DNA from: Verrucomicrobiaceae bacterium
Lineage (GTDB): Bacteria; Verrucomicrobiota; Verrucomicrobiia; Verrucomicrobiales; Verrucomicrobiaceae
DNA length: 64,000 nucleotides
Assembly: GCA_027490195.1 (NCBI GenBank)
Contig: JAIXYN010000032.1
Span: forward strand, 1-64,000
Direction: 5' to 3'
Shown: positions 1 through 7,555 of the stretch, one piece after another
Layout of the letters: every line of letters starts with the position of its first letter
Position numbering within the stretch: the first letter of the stretch is position 1
Made by a program: the position numbers and the translations under genes
The notes under the pieces: model-generated
Database searches by the model: none
What the model saw: only the letters and a program-made list of their open reading frames with translations
What the model was told of the DNA's origin: nothing

Positions 1-491
1 AAGTGCCTCGCGGCCTTCAACCGGCGCACTTCCATTTCCTGGTGATCTCTTCTCTTGCTCATCCAGCCATTCTACAACAGTTCTCGACCTTTGTCAGCCT
101 ATTATGCAAGTCTCAATAATGATATTAGAATTTACAGGTGGGGTCATACCTTTGTTTGCAAGTTCTTCTATCAATTTAATGTCCTGTTTGTTGATCCTCG
201 GCATGCACTTAACTAGAAACACTTTAAAATAATTGGCGAACAATTTTGCTGTGTCATAAGTTAATATATTTGTGGTAACCCATAACATTAAACAATCTAA
301 CTAGGTGGTGGTGTCAATGGGTCTTGATAGACCAGTCCTGGAATGAAGGAAATGAGTCCTTCATTTGCCGTGATCTGGTCGTTCGACAAATCCCAGCGCA
401 GATTTGGCTAGTTTAGCCGCAAAGAAAGATGCTAGGCTTAACGCGCTAGGGCGAGATTAGCGAAGCAATAAATACGCCTTATGCAGATAAT
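1..491. other. Gene-poor, AT-rich left edge
   Basis: Apart from one doubtful 64-codon ORF, no protein family is recognisable in any frame. The composition is clearly more AT-rich than the rest of the window. It borders an ISL3 transposase remnant, so it is probably decayed accessory DNA. Confidence 0.4.
94..288 (-). CDS. Doubtful small hypothetical protein (64 aa)
   Basis: This is an ATG-started 64-codon ORF in AT-rich DNA. The protein is mildly basic with no domain I recognise and no clear membrane segment. No ribosome binding site or promoter is obvious. It could be a chance ORF or the tail of a lost gene. It is listed because codon content is not obviously antisense to anything else here. 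Confidence 0.15.
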   Translation of the reverse strand: MLWVTTNILTYDTAKLFANYFKVFLVKCMPRINKQDIKLIEELANKGMTPPVNSNIIIETCIIG

Positions 492-605
492 ATGCCAGCC
501 AGAAAGCAGAAAGGGGGGTATTTGCAGCAGGCCCAAATCGTTTTCGACCGCTTTCATGTCATGCAACTGGCAGGCGAAGCGGTGGATGCAGTGCGCAAGC
601 AGTGA
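492..605 (+). pseudogene. ISL3-family transposase remnant
   Basis: The plus-strand frame reads AQIVFDRFHVMQLAGEAVDA and then VRKQ before a TGA stop. This matches the conserved catalytic-core segment of ISL3-family (DDE_Tnp_ISL3) transposases, where the Asp of FDRFHV belongs to the DDE triad. Only about 37 codons survive of a protein normally near 400 residues. There is no upstream or downstream transposase sequence and no terminal inverted repeat that I can pair with it. It abuts the BlaI remnant, which suggests an old insertion-deletion junction near base 605-650. The family call is from motif recognition. Confidence 0.65.
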
Positions 606-647
606 CGTGATGCAGGAGCCGACGTGAAAGGTGCACTGTGGGCCTTG

Positions 648-877
648 CGTGGCAATGTAGGCGGCGAGGGCCTGGGTGAGGGAACCGCCGAAGAAGGTGC
701 CGATGACGCGACTGAGGGGGGGACTGGCCGACCTCTGCCCGAGAATGGATGGGCTGGTAGATGAACTAGCGGCCTTCCTGGCGGTGAGTCCATGCCTTCG
801 AGGATTTGTGAGAGCGTGGCCTCGCCTTGGGCAAAGACGAGATCCATCACCTCCCGTTCACGGCGGCTCAGATGGGC
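648..877 (-). pseudogene. BlaI/MecI/CopY-family repressor remnant, frameshifted
   Basis: On the minus strand LSRREREVMDLVFAQGEAT is the typical start of a BlaI/MecI winged-helix repressor. The frame then breaks: FIYQPIHSRAEVGQS lies in a second frame and FFGGSLTQALAAYI in a third, both typical middle and C-terminal BlaI pieces. An internal stretch is deleted, at least two frameshifts are present, and the C-terminus runs into the ISL3 remnant. Intact relatives are about 120-130 aa and usually sit beside an M56 sensor peptidase, which is absent. It is almost certainly non-functional. Confidence 0.7.
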
Positions 878-943
878 GATTTTCTGCGTAGGCTGAAAAT
901 TCAGCCTTTGGCCGAGCGCGTAGCCTTGCACCTGGTAACCATG

Positions 944-1112
944 GCAACTTTTTCACGCCTCAAAATGTTGCCGCTTTTTCTGGCTCACCTTCCAAAGATT
1001 GCAATCAGCTGCATAACCACGCTCGCTGTTGCCAATACTAGCCCTTTTGAAAGGCGCAAAAGGCGAAATGTTGCATGTTGCACACCCTAGGCTTGCAACA
1101 TGGCAACATTTT
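944..1112. repeat. ATGTTGC dyad module, copy 1
   Basis: The module has two palindromic parts. A hairpin-like half (ggcaac...aaatgttgcc, 944-974) is followed about 90 bp later by an imperfect dyad at 1066-1112, aaatgttgcatgttgca...tgcaacatggcaacatttt. The spacer holds ccttccaaag, which is also present in copy 2. The whole module recurs at 1812-1984. The dyad resembles a protein-binding or recombination site; its function is unknown. Confidence 0.6.
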
Positions 1113-1811
1113 GGGTGGGATGGGCTGAATGACTGAGGAAGCGGGTGAGAGAGCATCTGCGACTTGGCGCGCAGGTAGGCATTTCCGTGGATTACGCTCT
1201 CCCGCGCCCCTTCAGGGCGCGGCCATGCGCGCTGGGTGGTGTGGACGCCGTCTGTCCCAGGGCAGCACTCGCCAAGGCTCGGCCCGCCCTGGGCTGAATC
1301 CTTAGCACCTTTGGTGCGGCCAGGCAACCGTGCGCGGGGCATCTCATGAGTCGGCAGACAGCCTGTCATGGGGACACTGCTTCAATGGGGGCCATGAATT
1401 CATCCGTATATCTAATTATGCTGGTCTGTGTGTGTATTTGCCTCGGTGAGCTTACATGGATTATAATTACGGCTAGTATGCTCCCCTTAGCCACAAACAT
1501 GTAGTCGAAGCCTTGGAATGCTGCGGGTTCAAACTCACGGCATCGTCCGGGAGGGCTCCGGTCCTCCGGCGCTTTTAGCGCGTCCTCAGGCGCACAGAAA
1601 GCTCCAGAGAGCTGAATCATTGGTTGATTCGCTTCGCTCAGCATCCGAGCAGCCTGCAGCTGTCTATTTGACTTCGGCGGTCTTCGACCCGCTGCACTCC
1701 GGTTCCAAAACGCTGCCGCGCTATAGAGTATTCATATGCATGGCTACGGCTCAGGGTGGCCAGGGGTGCAGGGCCTGCCATGAACCCATTTCGGTTTAAA
1801 TTTTATATCAT
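1113..1811. other. Non-coding stretch between ATGTTGC modules
   Basis: ORFs here overlap on both strands and none resembles a protein family. Several GC-rich hairpins are visible, for example cccagggc at 1256-1263 paired with gccctggg at 1286-1293. No tRNA-like or other structured RNA was recognised. The stretch is bracketed by the two repeat modules and may be the gutted interior of an element. Confidence 0.4.
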
Positions 1812-1984
1812 TCACGGCAACATTTTCACTCCTGAAATGTTGCCGTGATCTAAGCCTATTCCTTCCAAAGTTTTCCTTCAGTTGCTATGAAATGCTACTT
1901 CAGGTCACCAAATGCCTGAATTTTTCGAGGTGAAAGTAAAATGTTGCCATGTTGCATGTCTAGGGTGTGCAACATGCAACATTT
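1812..1984. repeat. ATGTTGC dyad module, copy 2
   Basis: This starts with a perfect 14-bp hairpin (tcacggcaacattt at 1812-1825 paired with aaatgttgccgtga at 1835-1848) and ends with the 47-nt dyad at 1938-1984. That dyad is nearly identical to the reverse complement of the 1066-1112 dyad. The 90-nt spacing between the two parts is conserved with copy 1. Confidence 0.6.
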
Positions 1985-2033
1985 CCCGCCTCAGTGTGGC
2001 GCATGCTGACTGATAACTCGGTTCACGCGCTCA

Positions 2034-3203
2034 TCACCAGCTCGCCACCACCTCATACGCATACCCGCGCAGATACTCAGTCTCTGGAATCGTCGCCAGA
2101 ATCGGATGATCCGGCCGCTGCGTGTACGTTGCCACCCGCCGCAGTGTCTTCTTCGCATCCACCGCCGCATCCGTGATGCTGCTGTGGAATTCTTCGGCGC
2201 TGACGTGGTGGGAGCAGGTGAAGGTGGCGAAGATGCCGCCGGGCTCGAGCATCTTCATGGCGCGGAGGTGGATCTCCTTGTAGCCGCGGAGGGCATCGCG
2301 CACGGAGCTTTTGGTTTTGGTGAAGGAGGGGGGATCGAGGATGATGAGGTCGTAGCGGGCGGCGGCGGCTTCGTTGCGCTTGAGGAAGTCGAAGCAGTTT
2401 TCGGCGATGCAGTTGATCTGCACACCGGCGATGGCGGCGTTTTGTTTGGCGACTTCGGTGGCGGATTCGCTGATGTCCACGGCGGTGACTTCGCTGGCTC
2501 CGGCGAGGGCGCAGGCCTGGGCGAAGCCGCCCTGATTGGAGAAGCAGTCGAGGACGCGGCGGCCTTTGGCTAGGGCGGCGACATGCTGGTAGTTATCTAG
2601 CTGATCCAAGTAGAGGCCCGTCTTCTGGCCTTCGAGGAGGTCGGCGTGGAAGGCGCTGCCCTGGTAGCGAACGACGAAGGGGGCGGGGGACTCGCCACTG
2701 ACGACGCCTTTGATCTGCTCCATGCCTTCAGCTTTGCGGACGGCACCTTCGTTGCGCTCCACGATGCCGCGTGGCTTGAGGGTGTCGTTGAGGGCCTGGA
2801 TGATGAGGTCCTTCCGCAGATCCATGGCAAGGGTGAGGGTCTGGATGACGAGGAAGTCGCCGTAGCGGTCGATGATGAGGCCGGGGAGGCCGTCGGATTC
2901 GCTCCAGACGATGCGGCAGAGATTGAGGTCCACGCCGGCCGCTTCGCGCACGGTGATGGCGCGCTGGATGCGGCGGGTGAAGAAGTCGAGGTCGAGGTCC
3001 TGGCGGCGGTAGGAGAAGAGGCGTGCAGAGATCTGCGACTGGGGATTGTAGATGGCGCTGCCAAGGGGCTTGCCGCGGACGTCTTGGAGATGGACGACAT
3101 CGCCGGGCTTGGGATCGCCGAAGCGCTTCTGGATTTCAGTGGCGTAAACCCATAGGTGACCGTGGAAAAGGCGGGCGCGGGGCTGGACGGTGAGGGTGGG
3201 CAT
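2034..3203 (-). CDS. rlmI: Class I SAM-dependent rRNA methyltransferase, RlmI-like
   Basis: The protein probably methylates a cytosine of 23S rRNA (E. coli RlmI makes m5C1962). An N-terminal PUA-like segment (about residues 1-75) is followed by an EEHEE-type middle domain and a Rossmann methyltransferase domain. SAM motif I reads VLDCFSNQGGFAQACA near residue 220. The LDPPSFTK motif lies near residue 292 and a TCS cysteine motif near 331. The length of 389 aa matches the family (about 390-400). ATG start at 3203; AATGACGAAT-type repeats sit immediately upstream. The exact target base is inferred from homology only. Confidence 0.88.
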   Translation of the reverse strand: MPTLTVQPRARLFHGHLWVYATEIQKRFGDPKPGDVVHLQDVRGKPLGSAIYNPQSQISARLFSYRRQDLDLDFFTRRIQRAITVREAAGVDLNLCRIVWSESDGLPGLIIDRYGDFLVIQTLTLAMDLRKDLIIQALNDTLKPRGIVERNEGAVRKAEGMEQIKGVVSGESPAPFVVRYQGSAFHADLLEGQKTGLYLDQLDNYQHVAALAKGRRVLDCFSNQGGFAQACALAGASEVTAVDISESATEVAKQNAAIAGVQINCIAENCFDFLKRNEAAAARYDLIILDPPSFTKTKSSVRDALRGYKEIHLRAMKMLEPGGIFATFTCSHHVSAEEFHSSITDAAVDAKKTLRRVATYTQRPDHPILATIPETEYLRGYAYEVVASW

Positions 3204-3255
3204 GGTTGGGGAGGTGGTTGATAGACAGGGCTAGGAGGGTAGAGAGGTGGGGCAG

Positions 3256-3944
3256 AATGACGAATGAGTAAATCCGAATGACGAAATAAGCCCGAAGGCC
3301 GAATGGGGGACTGGGGCTATTGGTGGCTAGACCTTGGTCATTATACTGCCGCGCATCACCAACTTTCAAAAGAAACGCGTCTCGAACGGAGTGGGTGCTG
3401 TGCGCCCGTCTATCGGCCACGACAAGGACGGCGGACCTTTTTGAGCGACTGCGATGCTACAGACCCGAAATCACGGACCCGCACAGCGGTTCCCTACCAG
3501 CGCTGAGGCACGCGCTGCTCTGGATGGTAGAGATGCGCTGTGCGCGTCCCTGGAATCCTTCGTCCCAGCACGGGCTGCGGCCTCATCGTTCTCCCCCTTT
3601 TCAAACTTCTCTGACTTCTGCTGTCGAAGGCGCCAAGGACGGCGAACCTTTTTCAGCGCCTGCGACGCGACAGACCCGGAATCACGGACCCGCACAGCGG
3701 TTCCCTACCAGCCTTGCGGCACGCCTTGCTCTGGGTGGTAGGGATGCGCTGTGCGCGTCCGTAGAATCCTTCGTCCCAGCACGGGCTGCGGCCTCATAGT
3801 TCTCCCCCTTTTGAAACGCCTCCGACTCCGGCTGTCGTGGGTATGTCGGTGCATCGCCCATCTGCCGAGCAGTCATTCGCAGAATGAAAGTGGGTGATGC
3901 GTGGCAAGTCTATTTCGACATTCGGGTTTACTCATTCGTCATTG
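3256..3944. repeat. Outer 25-bp inverted repeat around a nested element
   Basis: aatgacgaatgagtaaatcc... at 3256-3280 is repeated inverted at 3920-3944 with one mismatch over 25 bp. It belongs to the AATGACGAAT family: the longer 34-bp version starting at 3256 is exactly matched, inverted, at 44499-44540. The pair brackets the 3352-3901 element, giving a nested palindromic block between the rlmI-like and alcohol dehydrogenase genes. Confidence 0.65.
3352..3901. mobile_element. MITE-like non-coding element, copy A
   Basis: Terminal inverted repeats are cgcatcaccaactttcaa (3352-3369) and its near complement atgaaagtgggtgatgcg (3884-3901). Inside are two tandem copies of a unit of about 200 bp. 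Each unit carries a long hairpin (cagcggttccctaccag paired with ctggatggtagagatgcgctg). A second element with one unit and the same ends lies at 48841-49188. No transposase is encoded, so it is a MITE-like or REP-like passenger. ORFs across it are repeat artefacts. Confidence 0.6.
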
Positions 3945-4931
3945 CTAAAGGCTCACGACTGCCTTGATCACCCGGGACTCCGGCAGCAGCCAGGTGTCCA
4001 TTTGATCCGGGAGTTCGCTGAATTTGCAGCGGTGGCTGATCCAGGGACGTGTGTCTATCTGGCCGGACTGGATCATGGCTAGGATGCGGGGGAAGTCGGA
4101 AGCGAGGGCGTTGCGGCTGGCGAGGAGGGTGAGCTCGCGGCGGTGGAAGAGGGGATCGTCCAGGGGGACGGGCTCTTTGGTGATGCCGACGTAAACGATG
4201 CGGCCGGTGAAGCGGGCGTAGCTCAGGGTGGCGGCCATGGATGCGGGATTGCCGGTGGCATCGAAGACGATCTGGAAGGCGGGGGTGTCTGGCAGGGTAT
4301 CGATGACGGTGACGCCGGGGTAGTGCTGCTGGACGAAGGCGCGGCGTGCGGGGTTGAGTTCAAGAATGGTGATGGGGGCACCGGTGGCGCGGGCGAATTC
4401 GAGGACGGTGAGGCCAATGGGGCCGGAGCCGATGATGAGGACATCGTCTGCGGCGGTGACCTGGGCGCGGTTCACGGCATGGCAGCCGATGGCGAGGGTC
4501 TCGACGAGGGCGAGTTGCTCGAAGCTGAGGGCGTTGCAGGGATGGAGCTTGTGCGCAGGCAGGACGATGCGCTCGCGCATGCCGCCATCGCAATGGACGC
4601 CGAGGACCTGGAGGGTTTCGCAGCAGTTGGTGCTGCCGCGCTGGCAGGCGTGGCAGGTGCCGCAGTTGAGGTAGGGCTCGACGGAGCAGCGGTCGCCGAC
4701 GCGCAGATGGGTGACGTTTTCACCGATGGCGAGGACTTCGACGCCGAGCTCATGGCCGAGGATGCGGGGGAACTCGATGAAGGGCATTTTGCCAAGGTAG
4801 CCGCTGAAGTCGGTTCCGCAGATGCCGATGGCGCGGATGGCGACGAGGGTCTCGTTTGGGCCGGGGGCGGAGGCTTCGGGGAGCGTGGTCCAGGCGAAGG
4901 TTTTGGCGGCGGTGAGGGTGAGGGAGAGCAT
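3945..4931 (-). CDS. Zinc-dependent medium-chain alcohol dehydrogenase
   Basis: An NAD(P)-dependent oxidoreductase of the MDR superfamily, of the sorbitol/threonine dehydrogenase type. Catalytic-zinc motifs ICGTD (near residue 39) and GHELG (near 60) are present. The structural-zinc cluster CGTCHACQRGSTNCC follows near residue 90. The nucleotide fold GSGPIGLTVLEFA begins near residue 167. At 328 aa it is slightly short for the family (about 340-350). The substrate cannot be read from sequence. It stands alone on the minus strand and its stop codon abuts the repeat block at 3944. Confidence 0.85.
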   Translation of the reverse strand: MLSLTLTAAKTFAWTTLPEASAPGPNETLVAIRAIGICGTDFSGYLGKMPFIEFPRILGHELGVEVLAIGENVTHLRVGDRCSVEPYLNCGTCHACQRGSTNCCETLQVLGVHCDGGMRERIVLPAHKLHPCNALSFEQLALVETLAIGCHAVNRAQVTAADDVLIIGSGPIGLTVLEFARATGAPITILELNPARRAFVQQHYPGVTVIDTLPDTPAFQIVFDATGNPASMAATLSYARFTGRIVYVGITKEPVPLDDPLFHRRELTLLASRNALASDFPRILAMIQSGQIDTRPWISHRCKFSELPDQMDTWLLPESRVIKAVVSL

Positions 4932-4991
4932 GAAATGACGAATGACGAAAACAGAATGACGACTTCGGAGTGGTGGCTGCCTAGGCGCTGG

Positions 4992-5774
4992 TCAGGGGGC
5001 GAGGCGGTGGGTTGTTTCGAAGCGGGTGTAGGCGGGGAGGAGGGTTTGCCAGAAGGTGAGGTGGGTGGGGTCTGCCTGGCTCAGGCGTTCCGGAGTCATG
5101 CGGAAAGGGAAGCTGTGGACGGGGACGCTGGGGGCATGCGTGAGTGCGGCGGCGACGATGAGGTAGATTTCTTCGATGAGCGGGTCGGTCATGGCGAAGC
5201 AACCGATGCTGCACATGTCTCCATGGATCATGATGAGGCTGCCGGTGCGCTTCTGGGTGAGGTCGTAGGCGTTGGGGTAGCCGATGTTGAAGGCGAGGTG
5301 GTAGCTGCTGGCGGGATTGAGCTGCCTGGCGGTGACGCTGTAAAAGCCTTCGGGGGCCTGCATGTCGCCTTCACGGGTTTTGGGGCCGAGGGTGCCAGAG
5401 AAGCAGGCGATGGGGTAGGTGCGGAAGAGGGTCCATTCCGACGTGTTGCCTTGCAGCCAGAGTTCGAGTTCGTGGCTTTCTTTGAAGATGCGGATGAAGG
5501 CGGGCTGGCCGAGACTGCACTGCTTGGCGGCAAGTTCGTCGTGCAATTTGGGCAGAAGGCGTGCGCGCACATTGGCGAGCCTCTGCGTGGCGTTCATGCG
5601 GCGCCATTCCTCCGGGGCGGGGGGCGCAGGGTAGGGCAGAGGGAGATATTCGCGCGAGAGCATTTGCTGGGCGTAATTGAGCCAGGAATGTAAGGCCGAC
5701 AAGGAGTCGGCACGAGCGGCCAGAAGGCAGGCGGCGATGAGCGCGGCCGCGAGAAGCAGAATGCGCGGTTTCAT
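4992..5774 (-). CDS. L,D-transpeptidase (YkuD/YafK-type)
   Basis: A secreted peptidoglycan-modifying enzyme. The N-terminus is a signal peptide (residues 1-22, ending ARA). The YkuD catalytic signature IHGDMCSIGCFAM near residue 195 supplies the His and the nucleophilic Cys. A second conserved stretch is APEGFYSV. At 260 aa it is close to YafK-like murein L,D-transpeptidases, which crosslink or cleave peptidoglycan or lipoprotein links. It starts 12 bp after the stop of the zinc-ribbon bactofilin, so it is probably the last gene of a bactofilin operon. This placement links the cytoskeletal scaffold to wall remodelling (inference). Confidence 0.82.
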   Translation of the reverse strand: MKPRILLLAAALIAACLLAARADSLSALHSWLNYAQQMLSREYLPLPYPAPPAPEEWRRMNATQRLANVRARLLPKLHDELAAKQCSLGQPAFIRIFKESHELELWLQGNTSEWTLFRTYPIACFSGTLGPKTREGDMQAPEGFYSVTARQLNPASSYHLAFNIGYPNAYDLTQKRTGSLIMIHGDMCSIGCFAMTDPLIEEIYLIVAAALTHAPSVPVHSFPFRMTPERLSQADPTHLTFWQTLLPAYTRFETTHRLAP

Positions 5775-5786
5775 GGCGCGGCTGGA

Positions 5787-6899
5787 TCAGTTGGCCTGCG
5801 GAAGGGCCATCTGCTGCTTGCCACGCACGATGTTCATCGCGCCGTTGAGCTCGCCACCGGGCTCGATGGAAACGGAGCGTGCGGTGACGTCGCCATTGAT
5901 GGAGCCGTTGCCACCGATGAGCACGGGGCCGGTGCTGTAGATGTTGCCGGTGAAGCGTGCCTGGATGTCCACATCGGTGGCATGCACGGAATTGAGGAAG
6001 ACGACATCGGCACCTTTTTCGACCACGAAGCGCTGGCAGTGGATTTCGCCGATGATGGTGCCGTTGGTGCGGAAGGAGGCATCGCCTGAGCAGGTGACAT
6101 TCGCCTCAATGATGCCATGGCATTCGAGATCGCGGCACTGGACGCTGCTGGCGGAGAGGCGGCCGCGTTTGCGGATGAGGACATTGCCGCGCGTCTTGAT
6201 GGGCTGCGTGGAGGTCATGTTGATCTCGACGTCCTCCAGGGAAATGTAGGCACCGCAGGCAGGGCAGTTGGCGGACTTGGCGGAGCGCCCTGTCTTGAAC
6301 TTGTGGCCGCAGTCAAAGCACTCGGCGTCTTTGAAATAGCCGTTCCGGTACATGCCCTGCTCCTTCATCTTTTGCAGAGAGGTCGCCGTATGCGGTGCAG
6401 GGGCAGGCGTGGGGGGCGGAGAATTGGACTGCGGACGGCGCGTGGCAGCCGGAGTGGGCCCAGCATCGGCAGCCACTGGTGCTGCGGCTTCTTCCACCGG
6501 AGGTGAGGCGTCAGCGGAAGGCTCGGGGTCCGTGAGGGCTGACAGATTCTGGCTTTGCAGGAAAGCGCCGAAACCATCGGCAGCGGTGGGTGCGGGCTCT
6601 GGCGGTGGGGCAGCAGCGGGCTTGGCTACCGGTTCTTTGGCCGGGTCAGGGGTGGGGCTGGGCGTTTCCTCCGCTATCGCCCAAGAATCATCCATGCCCG
6701 CGCCGGAGCGTGTGACCGCAGAGGCGACAACGCGGCGTTTTTCCACGGTGAGGTGGACCCCGCATTTTTTACAAAAAGTGGAAACAACGAGGCGCGGCTC
6801 ATACTGAGCCGCGCCACAAGAAGGGCACACCACTTCGATTTGATTCTTAGGTGGCGTGGGAAGGATGCTGGTCTTCGTGCCGAAGAACCGTCCGAACAC
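5787..6899 (-). CDS. Bactofilin with N-terminal zinc ribbon
   Basis: A polymer-forming cytoskeletal protein. Residues 20-50 hold a zinc-ribbon (CPSCGAAQ ... CKKCG). A proline/alanine-rich linker follows (about 60-180), then a second ribbon (CFDCGHKF ... CPACG, near 195-220). The beta-helical bactofilin domain (DUF583) fills the C-terminal 130 residues with IIEANVTCSGDASF-type rungs. Typical bactofilins are 120-200 aa, so the double zinc ribbon and linker are extra. GTG start; the preceding bactofilin ends 11 bp upstream. The zinc ribbons may bind a partner or nucleic acid (inference). Confidence 0.8.
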   Translation of the reverse strand: MFGRFFGTKTSILPTPPKNQIEVVCPSCGAAQYEPRLVVSTFCKKCGVHLTVEKRRVVASAVTRSGAGMDDSWAIAEETPSPTPDPAKEPVAKPAAAPPPEPAPTAADGFGAFLQSQNLSALTDPEPSADASPPVEEAAAPVAADAGPTPAATRRPQSNSPPPTPAPAPHTATSLQKMKEQGMYRNGYFKDAECFDCGHKFKTGRSAKSANCPACGAYISLEDVEINMTSTQPIKTRGNVLIRKRGRLSASSVQCRDLECHGIIEANVTCSGDASFRTNGTIIGEIHCQRFVVEKGADVVFLNSVHATDVDIQARFTGNIYSTGPVLIGGNGSINGDVTARSVSIEPGGELNGAMNIVRGKQQMALPQAN

Positions 6900-6910
6900 T
6901 CAGGTGGAAG

Positions 6911-7429
6911 TTAAGGTTGTTTTGGAGCGCCGCCGAAGGCAGGCTTGGTTTCAGCCTTTTTTCCGACCTGGGACTGACCCATGAAGGTGGCACCTTCTTC
7001 GATGGCAAGGGTGCCTGCGGCGATGTCGCCGACGAGGATGGCGTTGCTCTTCAGTTCGCAACGTTCAGCGACAGTGATGTTGCCTTCGACCTTGCCGAAA
7101 ATGATGACGGAACGGGTTTTGACTTCGCCTTTGATGAGGGCGTTTTCACCCACGGTGAGGCTGCCGTCGGAGATCACTTCCCCTTCGATTTTGCCGTCAA
7201 TGATGAGGTCGTGGGAAAACTTGATGGAACCTTTGATTTCGACGTCGTTAGCTAGAACGTTTTTGCTGGTGGTCATGACTGGAGCTTGATGTGAGCGTTG
7301 GGGTTGTGCAGCGGGAGAGGATGCGGTGGAGAGAATGGGTGCGCGTTCGGCTGCGGGAGCCGGTGCGGATGCCTCAGAACGCCTGTCTTCCTTTTGCCCT
7401 TCGGGTTGTCCTATGATTTGCCTTAACAT
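6911..7429 (-). CDS. Bactofilin (canonical, short)
   Basis: A polymerising cytoskeletal scaffold. The DUF583/bactofilin domain occupies about residues 60-165, with repeating beta-helix rungs such as GKIEGEVISDGSLTVGENA. A disordered Pro/Ala-rich N-terminus precedes it. The ORF track starts at a TTG at 7468. I chose the ATG at 7429 because a -35/-10 pair lies immediately upstream and would place transcription start downstream of the TTG. It is first in the operon with the zinc-ribbon bactofilin and L,D-transpeptidase. Confidence 0.85.
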   Translation of the reverse strand: MLRQIIGQPEGQKEDRRSEASAPAPAAERAPILSTASSPAAQPQRSHQAPVMTTSKNVLANDVEIKGSIKFSHDLIIDGKIEGEVISDGSLTVGENALIKGEVKTRSVIIFGKVEGNITVAERCELKSNAILVGDIAAGTLAIEEGATFMGQSQVGKKAETKPAFGGAPKQP

Positions 7430-7438
7430 GAGGATTAA

Positions 7439-7468
7439 AATATAGCTGGTTATTAAGTTGAGTGTCAA
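7439..7468 (-). promoter_or_regulatory. Predicted sigma-70 promoter of the bactofilin operon
   Basis: On the minus strand TTGACA (7468-7463) and TATATT (7444-7439) are separated by 18 bp. Nine bases separate the -10 box from the ATG at 7429. The expected transcript would have a leader of about 3 nt. Confidence 0.6.
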
Positions 7469-7555
7469 TCTTCGGCTTGCTTATTTTTTTCAGTTTAGGG
7501 TAAAGGGTTTGGTGAGAGGGGTTGCGCTGGGGTGGTTTTGGGGCTGTATCGAGTC

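Noticed and set aside
1256-1293. GC hairpin as intrinsic terminator or tRNA
   Set aside because: No T-run follows and no cloverleaf can be drawn.
953-1369. 138-aa minus-strand ORF
   Set aside because: It crosses the 1066-1112 dyad, has no family resemblance and its composition reads as repeat-derived.
3320-3799. ORFs of 159, 95, 74 and 64 aa in the 3.3-3.9 kb block
   Set aside because: They are translations of the tandem hairpin units; the same peptide strings recur because the DNA repeats.
4143-5693. 516-aa plus-strand ORF
   Set aside because: Gly/Asp/Glu-rich shadow antisense to the alcohol dehydrogenase and L,D-transpeptidase genes.
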